A stretch of 8,332 bases of DNA, taken from the NCBI GenBank assembly GCA_013695335.1, contig JACDAR010000254.1, positions 1 through 8,332 of the forward strand. The letters are read 5' to 3'. Positions 1-4,644 of the stretch are shown here, one piece after another. The DNA comes from Rubrobacter sp. (GTDB lineage: Bacteria; Actinomycetota; Rubrobacteria; Rubrobacterales; Rubrobacteraceae). The notes under the pieces were generated by a model, which saw nothing but the letters and a program-made list of their open reading frames with translations, searched no databases and was not told the origin of the DNA. A program made the translations under genes and the position numbers. The stretch's first letter is position 1, and every line of letters begins with the position of its first letter.

Positions 1-542
1 CACTGCGCGGCCCGCGGGGGGGAATGATCCTCAGCCGCGAAGAGTTCGCAAAGAAGGTAAACAGCCGCGTCTTCCCAGGAATGCAGGGCGGCCCGCTCAT
101 GCACGCCATAGCGGGCAAGGCAATCGCATTCGGGGAGGCGCTTCGGCCCGAGTTCACGGAGTACGCCCAGCGGATCGTTGACAATGCCAGCGCGCTGGCC
201 GACGGTCTCATGGAAGGCGGCCTGAACCTGGTATCCAGCGGCACGGACAACCATCTGATACTTCTGGATCTCCGTGACACAGATACCACAGGCAAGGATC
301 TGGAAGAGACTCTCGAAGCCGTCGGGGTAACCGCGAACAAGAACATGGTCCCCGGAGACCCGGAGCCTCCAACCGTCACGAGCGGCGTCAGGCTCGGCAC
401 CCCGGCGATGACCACGCGGGGGATGGGGGAGGGCGAGATGCGTGAGATCTCCGACATCATAGTCCGCGTCACCCGGGGCGAGACCGATGGGTTGAGGGAT
501 CGCGTGTCCACGCTAACAGAAGCCTTCCCGCTGTATGAGTAG
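1..542 (+). CDS. glyA: Serine hydroxymethyltransferase, C-terminal part (5' end outside the window)
   Basis: SHMT is a cytoplasmic PLP enzyme that converts serine and tetrahydrofolate to glycine and 5,10-methylene-THF. The reading frame is already open at base 3 and starts with LRGPRGGMIL. In this family that follows directly after the PLP-binding lysine of the THKTLRGPRGG motif, so the catalytic lysine lies just left of the window. About 179 residues remain, which fits the usual length after that lysine. Also visible are FPGMQGGPLMHAIAGKA and, near the C-terminus, TSGVRLGTPAMTTRG, whose arginine (codon 390-392) corresponds to the substrate-carboxylate-binding Arg363 of E. coli. The ATG at 22-24 is internal and is not the start. 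The stop TAG overlaps the start of upp by 8 nt, so the two are likely coupled. Family assignment is firm; only the missing 5' part is unknown. Confidence 0.97.
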   Translation, partial: LRGPRGGMILSREEFAKKVNSRVFPGMQGGPLMHAIAGKAIAFGEALRPEFTEYAQRIVDNASALADGLMEGGLNLVSSGTDNHLILLDLRDTDTTGKDLEETLEAVGVTANKNMVPGDPEPPTVTSGVRLGTPAMTTRGMGEGEMREISDIIVRVTRGETDGLRDRVSTLTEAFPLYE

Positions 543-1179
543 CGAGAATGCGCCATCCAACCTCCATGTAGTTGACGGGCCGCTCAGCCGCCACAAGCTG
601 GCAGTGCTGCGCGACGAGGGGACGCCCACACAAGAGTTCAGGCAGGCAATGCGGGAGCTCACGCTCATCATGGTCGCCGAGGCCACACGCAACATGCCGA
701 CCCGTACGGCGCGCATACAGACCCCGCTCACCGGCACGGAAGTGGAGGAGATCTCCGGCCCCGTCTGTCTCGTGCCCGTTCTGCGCGCCGGGCTCGGGAT
801 GCTCGACGGCGCTCTCGCACTCCTTCCGACGGCGACCGTCGGGTTCATGGGACTTTTCCGGGACGAGGAGACAGCCCAACCCGTCGAATACTACGTCAAC
901 CTGCCCAGTAACCTGGAAGAGTATCTGGTGCTCGTCCTCGACCCCATGCTCGCCACCGGTGGAAGCCTCTCGGCTACGCTGAACAAGCTCAAGGATGAGG
1001 GGGCGGCCTGGATCTCCTGTCTCCACGCCGTCGCCGCCACACCAGGCGTCGAGCGCGTGACCTCGGAGCATCCCGACGTAAATTTCTACGCCGCCGCCGT
1101 CGACCCTGAACTCAACGACAGCGCATTTATCGTGCCGGGCCTCGGCGACGCGGGGGACAGGCTGTATGGAACCCTTTAA
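535..1179 (+). CDS. upp: Uracil phosphoribosyltransferase
   Basis: This soluble salvage enzyme makes UMP from uracil and PRPP. The 214-residue length matches the family (about 208-215). Motifs seen: VPVLRAGLGM (residues 80-89), the PRPP-binding loop LDPMLATGGS (135-144), and the uracil-recognition end PGLGDAGDRLYGTL (201-214). The ATG at 535 lies inside the glyA stop region (ATGAGTAG). No convincing Shine-Dalgarno precedes it, so translation is probably coupled to glyA. No alternative start gives a better fit to the family N-terminus, where SRHKLAVLRDE at 18-28 resembles the conserved xKHKLxxLR segment. The 3' end overlaps comEB by 14 nt. In Firmicutes upp also often lies just upstream of the atp operon, so the neighbourhood is familiar. 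Confidence 0.97.
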   Translation: MSSENAPSNLHVVDGPLSRHKLAVLRDEGTPTQEFRQAMRELTLIMVAEATRNMPTRTARIQTPLTGTEVEEISGPVCLVPVLRAGLGMLDGALALLPTATVGFMGLFRDEETAQPVEYYVNLPSNLEEYLVLVLDPMLATGGSLSATLNKLKDEGAAWISCLHAVAATPGVERVTSEHPDVNFYAAAVDPELNDSAFIVPGLGDAGDRLYGTL

Positions 1180-1672
1180 GAACCCATTGGTGGACACCAC
1201 GGAGGAGCACGAGCGGCTGCGGCGCGTACGCCCGTCGTGGGACGAGTATTTCATGCGCATAGCCCACGAGGTCGCCACCCGCTCCACTTGCCCCAGGCTC
1301 GCCGTTGGCGCTGTGATCGTACGCGACAAACGTATCCTCACCACCGGCTATAACGGCTCTCCCTCGGGGTTGCCGCATTGCGATGATGTGGGCTGCCTCA
1401 TCCGCATCGTGGATGGCCGCGAGAGCTGCCAGCGCACGCTCCACGCTGAGCAGAACGCCATCATCCAGGCCGCGTATCATGGCGTCTCGGTGACGGGCGC
1501 GTCTATCTACAGCACCCACCAGCCCTGTCTGATGTGCGTGAAGATGACGATGAACTCCGGCATTGAAGAAGTCCGATACGCTGGCGGCTACCCCGACCCG
1601 CTCGCGATGGAGCTCGCCGCCGAAGGCGGGCTGGAGATGCTCAAGATGGACTTCGCCCCCGACGGCGCCTGA
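1166..1672 (+). CDS. comEB: dCMP deaminase (ComEB-like), zinc-dependent
   Basis: Deoxycytidylate deaminase converts dCMP to dUMP, the substrate of thymidylate synthase. The 168-residue protein has the family landmarks in order: STCPRLAVGAVIV (residues 40-52), TGYNGSP (60-66), the Cys/His-rich HCDDVGC (71-77), the catalytic zinc motif HAEQNA (His93, proton-shuttling Glu95) and PCLMC (Cys121 and Cys124 as zinc ligands). Compared with Bacillus ComEB, which begins close to the WxxYFM segment (here residue 25), it has about 20 extra N-terminal residues, encoded partly in the 14-nt overlap with upp. The ATG at 1166 follows a G-rich stretch (GGGGGA, 1152-1157) at 8 nt. In-frame TTG/GTG codons at 1187 and 1190 are alternatives but lack a ribosome site. 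The symbol follows the Bacillus name; a competence role should not be inferred. Confidence 0.93.
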   Translation: MEPFKNPLVDTTEEHERLRRVRPSWDEYFMRIAHEVATRSTCPRLAVGAVIVRDKRILTTGYNGSPSGLPHCDDVGCLIRIVDGRESCQRTLHAEQNAIIQAAYHGVSVTGASIYSTHQPCLMCVKMTMNSGIEEVRYAGGYPDPLAMELAAEGGLEMLKMDFAPDGA

Positions 1673-1696
1673 CCAGACAGCCGGACGCTTGAAACT

Positions 1697-1712
1697 ATTT
1701 GCAACAATTTGC
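1697..1712 (+). repeat. ATTTGC direct repeat, 10-bp period, over the -35 region
   Basis: ATTTGC occurs at 1697-1702 and again at 1707-1712, with starts exactly 10 bases apart, so both would lie on the same face of the helix. The first copy contains the start of the presumed -35 box, and TTGCAA within it is palindromic. It could be a regulator half-site pair, or chance in an AT-rich promoter. Confidence 0.4.
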
Positions 1713-1728
1713 GTCAGTAGGTTATACT
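1699..1728 (+). promoter_or_regulatory. Probable sigma70-type promoter of the atp operon
   Basis: The 63-base gap between comEB and atpZ is clearly AT-richer than its surroundings. It has a -10 hexamer TATACT (1723-1728, 5 of 6 to consensus) and, 18 bases upstream, TTGCAA (1699-1704, 4 of 6 to TTGACA). The expected start point is about 1734-1736, which is the A of the first atpZ ATG or its neighbour. It is the only intergenic gap with such a box, so it is the best candidate for driving the ATP synthase operon independently of glyA-upp-comEB. No terminator-like hairpin lies between comEB and this box, so read-through from upstream is also possible. Confidence 0.7.
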
Positions 1729-1735
1729 CCGCACG

Positions 1736-1963
1736 ATGGCGAGCACCAATTTTTCCAGGAGTCCCGTGAGCAACAATCCTGCCCGATACATAAGCGTCGG
1801 TTTCGCTTTCATCCTCATCGTGGTAGTTCCCGCCGCCGCCGGGTTTTTGCTGGACAAGGTGCTCGGGACGCTGCCGATCTTCCTTCTCGTCGGCCTCGGG
1901 CTGGGGTTGGTCGGCGGGTTCTATTACGTGTATCTGGAGATGAAAAAGCTGGGTGGCGGATGA
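1736..1963 (+). CDS. atpZ: AtpZ-like small membrane protein of the ATP synthase operon (F0F1-ATPase gene 1 family)
   Basis: A 75-residue protein with two hydrophobic helices (about residues 19-40 and 45-66) joined by the motif FLLDKVLGTLP. This layout and the GLxLGLVGGFYYVY second helix are typical of AtpZ/AtpI-type accessory proteins encoded first in many atp operons. In alkaliphilic Bacillus, AtpZ with AtpI has been linked to Mg2+/Ca2+ uptake; AtpI is also linked to c-ring assembly. Two starts compete. ATG 1736 lies 7 bases after the -10 box and would be translated from a leaderless message. GTG 1766 (giving 65 residues) has AGGAG at 1757-1761 but only 4 nt of spacing. Both keep both helices. 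The stop TGA overlaps the atpI ATG (ATGA). Family is well supported; exact start is not. Confidence 0.85.
   Translation: MASTNFSRSPVSNNPARYISVGFAFILIVVVPAAAGFLLDKVLGTLPIFLLVGLGLGLVGGFYYVYLEMKKLGGG
1757..1761 (+). promoter_or_regulatory. Shine-Dalgarno-like AGGAG supporting an alternative atpZ start
   Basis: AGGAG stands 4 nt before an in-frame GTG at 1766. If used, the mRNA has a leader of about 30 nt and AtpZ loses its first ten residues (MASTNFSRSP). If the ATG at 1736 is used instead, the site lies inside the gene. Confidence 0.45.
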
Positions 1964-2400
1964 GCGCACACTGGCGGATAGCCTTCCGGTACGCGGCCTG
2001 GGTGGCGGCGGGAGCGATTGTGGCGGGGGCCGGGATCTGGTTTCTCTACGGCGCTTCTCACGCCGGGGCCTTCCTCTACGGTGTGGCGATGGGGCTTTTG
2101 AGCTTCATCTCGATGGCCGCGACGGTCTCGCTGATGTCGGGTCGTTCCACGGCGGCCATGATGATGGTCGGGGCGGGCTCTTTCGGGGCGCGGTGCGTCT
2201 TCGCCGCGGTGGTGCTGGGGATACCCGCGTACCTGAGTCTCTGGCCGGTCTTCGCCATGCTCTGCGGGTATGCCGTGGTTTATCTGGCGGAGAGCGTGGT
2301 GCTCTTGCCGATGATGCCCAGGAAGGTAAGCCGCCCGGAAGCAAAGAGCAACGATGAGGGTTCGAAGCGGGAGAGAGGGGAACGGAAGGTGGGGACTTGA
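1960..2400 (+). CDS. atpI: ATP synthase accessory protein I
   Basis: A 146-residue membrane protein with four hydrophobic stretches (about residues 9-30, 35-59, 64-90 and 93-117) and a basic, hydrophilic C-terminal tail (120-146, rich in Lys/Arg/Glu). Size, topology and position directly before atpB fit the ATP synthase I family, which helps assemble the c-ring and may act with AtpZ in cation transport. Sequence conservation in this family is weak, so the call leans on context. The start ATG at 1960 overlaps the atpZ stop by 4 nt (ATGA), and GGTGG just upstream is a modest ribosome site, so translation is probably coupled. An upstream extension of this frame to base 1699 is ignored because it would cover atpZ and the promoter. 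The stop TGA overlaps a TTG start of atpB. Confidence 0.82.
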   Translation: MSAHWRIAFRYAAWVAAGAIVAGAGIWFLYGASHAGAFLYGVAMGLLSFISMAATVSLMSGRSTAAMMMVGAGSFGARCVFAAVVLGIPAYLSLWPVFAMLCGYAVVYLAESVVLLPMMPRKVSRPEAKSNDEGSKRERGERKVGT

Positions 2401-3212
2401 GGGGTACGCTGATGCTGGCGCAGGTGAGCCAGGAGGAGTTGACGCACAAGATCCTGCACACCTGGGAAGAAGCCAAGCATTCCTGGCTCATCCCCATACA
2501 CATCGGGCCGATAGACCTCTCCATAAACAAGATCATCTGGTTCCTGTTTCTCGGGGCCGCCATCACGTTCCTGATACTGTTCATCGGGGCCCGGATGCTC
2601 AAGGACCGGCCCGGCGCGTACCAGGTGATCGTGGAAGAGACCTACGGCTTCGGGCGCAACTACCTCGGCGGGCAGATAGGCGAGGAAGGGATGAAGTGGT
2701 TCCCCTACACCCTCTCCATCTTCGTTTTCTTGCTCACGCTCAACATCATGGGGCTCATCCCGAACACCTATCCGGTGACGAGCAACCTCTCGTTCACCGC
2801 GACCCTGGCCTTCATCACGTTCGCACTCACCCACTACATGGGCATCAAGAAGAACGGCGCCGGAGCCTATTTCAAGAGCTGGGTTCCTGGAGGACTGCCG
2901 GTCAAGGTTTTTTTCGCCCCGTTCATGTTCCTTATCCACACCCTCAGCGAGATAGCCAGGCCGATCACGCTGGCTATCAGGCTCTACGCCAACATGCTGG
3001 CGGGACACCTGATCATCTTCGTCTTCCTGAGCTTTATCCTGTACGCGGGCGGTTTCTTCTCCACGGCGGGGGCCCTCGTGACGGTCGTCTCCGTGCCCGC
3101 GGCGATAGTGTTCTATGCGTTCGAGATCTTCGTCGCGATTTTGCAGGCCTACATATTCGCTATACTCACGCAGGTCTACATCGAACTGGCAATATACGCC
3201 GAGGACCATTGA
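2397..3212 (+). CDS. atpB: ATP synthase F0 subunit a
   Basis: Subunit a forms the two half-channels that carry ions to and from the c-ring. It has 271 residues from the TTG at 2397, with five to six membrane helices. The decisive region is residues 184-204, where Arg195 in AIRLYANMLAGH corresponds to the essential E. coli Arg210. E. coli Glu219 is replaced by His204, and E. coli His245 by Glu243 in FEIFVAILQAY. Gln250 matches E. coli Gln252. This His/Glu exchange is known from other lineages, including mitochondria. Two starts are possible. TTG 2397 overlaps the atpI stop (TTGA) with GGAAGG 7 nt upstream. ATG 2412 has GAGGGG (2399-2404) 7 nt upstream and removes five residues. Nothing in the protein decides between them. 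Confidence 0.96.
   Translation: MRGTLMLAQVSQEELTHKILHTWEEAKHSWLIPIHIGPIDLSINKIIWFLFLGAAITFLILFIGARMLKDRPGAYQVIVEETYGFGRNYLGGQIGEEGMKWFPYTLSIFVFLLTLNIMGLIPNTYPVTSNLSFTATLAFITFALTHYMGIKKNGAGAYFKSWVPGGLPVKVFFAPFMFLIHTLSEIARPITLAIRLYANMLAGHLIIFVFLSFILYAGGFFSTAGALVTVVSVPAAIVFYAFEIFVAILQAYIFAILTQVYIELAIYAEDH
2399..2404 (+). promoter_or_regulatory. Shine-Dalgarno GAGGGG before the alternative atpB ATG
   Basis: GAGGGG lies 7 nt before ATG 2412, the same motif and spacing as before atpA. It makes the ATG at 2412 a serious rival to the overlapping TTG at 2397. Confidence 0.5.
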
Positions 3213-3245
3213 GCGTCGTTGGCAATGCAATGAACAGAGGATAAG

Positions 3246-3252
3246 AAAGGAG
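3246..3252 (+). promoter_or_regulatory. Strong Shine-Dalgarno fixing the TTG start of atpE
   Basis: AAAGGAG ends 7 nt before TTG 3260. The next in-frame ATGs (3287 and 3293) have no comparable site. The surrounding 60 bases (3221-3280) contain only 24 G/C, about 40%, against a clearly GC-rich background. This should keep the ribosome site unstructured, which suits the subunit needed in most copies. Confidence 0.75.
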
Positions 3253-3259
3253 CAGGGTT

Positions 3260-3544
3260 TTGGAAATTTTGTCTCTACTTCAGGGTATGCAGATGCTGGC
3301 GTTACTCCAGTTGACCGGCGATATTACCGTGGTCGGGGTCGGCATCGCGGCGGGCGCTTCGATGATCGGCTCGGGCATAGGCATGGGGTATCTGTTCGGA
3401 CAGGTCATCGCGAGCATCCACCGCCAGCCGGAGGCGTTCGAGCAGTCGAGGCCGTGGATGTTCTTCGGCCTTGCGTTCGTGGAGCAGTTCGCCATCTTCG
3501 GCATACTCTTCGCCCTGCTCATAGCCTTCGGCGTCCTCGGGTAG
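3260..3544 (+). CDS. atpE: ATP synthase F0 subunit c (proteolipid ring subunit)
   Basis: Subunit c is a two-helix hairpin that assembles into the rotating ring. The protein has 94 residues, slightly longer than usual because of an N-terminal stretch of about 20 residues. Helix 1 carries the packing pattern GSGIGMG (residues 37-43). The cytoplasmic loop has the conserved Arg55-Gln56-Pro57. Helix 2 (66-92) contains the ion-carrying carboxylate Glu75 in FVEQF. Aligned by eye with the sodium-driven Ilyobacter tartaricus ring, the Na+ ligand Gln32 is Met42 here and Ser66 is Gln76, so proton coupling is expected. The TTG start is fixed by AAAGGAG 7 nt upstream. The gap to atpB is 47 nt, the longest inside the operon. 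Confidence 0.96.
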   Translation: MEILSLLQGMQMLALLQLTGDITVVGVGIAAGASMIGSGIGMGYLFGQVIASIHRQPEAFEQSRPWMFFGLAFVEQFAIFGILFALLIAFGVLG

Positions 3545-3574
3545 GGGAAACGGGGAGGCGAGAGAGGAAAGAGC

Positions 3575-4108
3575 ATGGGCACGATATTCGACCCGTTTAA
3601 CACGAGCCTGATCTTCTGGGAAATCGTAACTTTCGGCATCCTGGTTTTTCTTCTCTACCGCTACGTCTACCCGGTGATCCGGGACCAAATCCGGACCCGC
3701 CAGTCCCAGATCGAACAGGCCATTGACGAGGCGGAGAAGACCCGCGCCGAGGCGAAAGAGCTTCTGGCGGAGTACCGGCGCCAGATCGAAGAGGCCCGCG
3801 GCGAGGGCCGCCGTATCCTGGACGAAGCCCGCAAGCAGGGCGACGCCCAGCGCGAGCGCACCAAGCGAGAAGCCCGTGAGGAGGGCGACCGCATCATCCA
3901 GCGGGCCCGCGAGGAGATCGAACGCGAGCGCGACAACACGCTGCGCGAGATCCGGCGCGAGGTCGGCGACATGGTGATCCAGGCCTCCGAGCAGGTCCTC
4001 GGACGCGAGCTCGACCGCGACGAGCACGAACGCCTGATCTCCGAGGCCCTCGACAACCTCGAAGCCGAGGTCACCGGCGCCAGCACCGACGGGAGGGCAG
4101 GCTCCTGA
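3575..4108 (+). CDS. atpF: ATP synthase F0 subunit b (peripheral stalk)
   Basis: Subunit b anchors the stator: an N-terminal membrane helix holds subunit a, and a long dimeric coiled coil reaches to delta on top of F1. The 177-residue protein has one hydrophobic segment (about residues 11-31), then an almost unbroken, highly charged helix rich in Arg, Glu and Ala (about 36-130). Its C-terminal part, GDMVIQASEQVLGRELD (131-147), resembles the conserved delta-binding end of bacterial b. It is a stand-alone b, with no second b' gene and no fusion to delta as in mycobacteria. The ATG follows GAGAGG (3562-3567) at 7 nt. The stop TGA overlaps the proposed CTG start of atpH. Confidence 0.95.
   Translation: MGTIFDPFNTSLIFWEIVTFGILVFLLYRYVYPVIRDQIRTRQSQIEQAIDEAEKTRAEAKELLAEYRRQIEEARGEGRRILDEARKQGDAQRERTKREAREEGDRIIQRAREEIERERDNTLREIRREVGDMVIQASEQVLGRELDRDEHERLISEALDNLEAEVTGASTDGRAGS
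4091..4097 (+). promoter_or_regulatory. Shine-Dalgarno GGGAGGG pointing to a CTG start of atpH
   Basis: GGGAGGG, still inside the end of atpF, ends exactly 7 nt before CTG 4105. The same 7-nt spacing is seen at atpE, atpF and atpA. No ATG, GTG or TTG in the atpH frame is served by it. Confidence 0.75.
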
Positions 4109-4644
4109 GCGCCGTCTCCACCTACGCCGAAGCCCTTTTCGGGGCGGCTAGAGAGAGGGACGAGCTGGAACCTGTGCTCGAAGAATTGCAGGAGTTCGCC
4201 TCGGCGCTGGAGGAGAGCGAGGAACTCAGGCTCTTCTACTACGGTGGGCAGATCCCCGAGCGCGAGAAGCGCCGGGCCATAGATGCCCTCACCGAGGGCA
4301 TGAATACCTCGACGAGCAATTTTTTGAAGGTGCTCTCGGACAACGGGCGCGAGACCATACTCGACGAGGTGATCCTGCGCTACGAGACGCTGGTCGAGGA
4401 GCACCTCGGCCGGGTAGACGTGGAGGTCACGACGGCGGTGGACCTCTCTGGGGAGACGCTGGAGCGGCTGCGCGAGAGGCTTGGCGCGATACTCGATGGC
4501 CGGGAGGTAGTCCTGGAGACCCGTGTGGACCCGGACATCCTGGGCGGCGCGGTCTTCAGGCTGGGGGGCGACATGATGGACGGAAGCATCCGGGGGCGGC
4601 TCAACACCCTCCGGGAAGGCATGATGCAGAGAGGGGTAGTCTAG
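4105..4644 (+). CDS. atpH: ATP synthase F1 subunit delta, probable CTG start
   Basis: Delta joins the stalk subunit b to the top of the alpha/beta hexamer. From CTG 4105 the protein has 179 residues, close to the E. coli length of 177. It opens with STYAEALFGAARER (residues 5-18), the expected first helix (family pattern YAxALF). The C-terminal signature VDPDILGGAVFRLGGDMMDG covers 141-160. The first conventional start in frame, GTG 4174, would delete 23 residues including this helix and has no good ribosome site. CTG 4105 has GGGAGGG 7 nt upstream and overlaps the atpF stop as CTGA, copying the usual ATGA coupling. CTG starts are rare, so a sequencing error or an unusual initiation context should be considered. 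Its stop TAG shares one base with the GTG of atpA. Confidence 0.85.
   Translation: MSAVSTYAEALFGAARERDELEPVLEELQEFASALEESEELRLFYYGGQIPEREKRRAIDALTEGMNTSTSNFLKVLSDNGRETILDEVILRYETLVEEHLGRVDVEVTTAVDLSGETLERLRERLGAILDGREVVLETRVDPDILGGAVFRLGGDMMDGSIRGRLNTLREGMMQRGVV
4631..4636 (+). promoter_or_regulatory. Shine-Dalgarno GAGGGG of atpA
   Basis: GAGGGG ends 7 nt before GTG 4644 and so fixes the GTG start. It is embedded in the last codons of atpH. Confidence 0.65.

Noticed and set aside
1689..1694. TTGAAA as the -35 box of the atp promoter (5 of 6 to consensus)
   Set aside because: It is 28 bases from TATACT, far beyond the usual 16-19, and no -10-like sequence lies at the proper distance from it.
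1673..1735. A terminator between comEB and atpZ
   Set aside because: I found no GC-rich stem followed by a T run in this short gap.
1699..1959. Upstream extension of the atpI frame to base 1699
   Set aside because: It would overlay the promoter and the whole of atpZ; homology to the family starts near ATG 1960, which has an ATGA overlap.
2280..3230. A 316-codon open frame on the - strand opposite atpI and atpB
   Set aside because: Mirror of hydrophobic codons, giving a charged, low-information protein; subunit a on the other strand is certain.
3230..3244. A five-codon ATG...TAA mini-frame before atpE, as a possible leader peptide
   Set aside because: Four amino acids, no ribosome site, and it overlaps only the approach to the atpE Shine-Dalgarno; expected by chance.
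4174..4644. GTG 4174 as the atpH start (156 residues)
   Set aside because: It would lose the conserved first delta helix encoded without a stop from 4105, and it has no good ribosome site.
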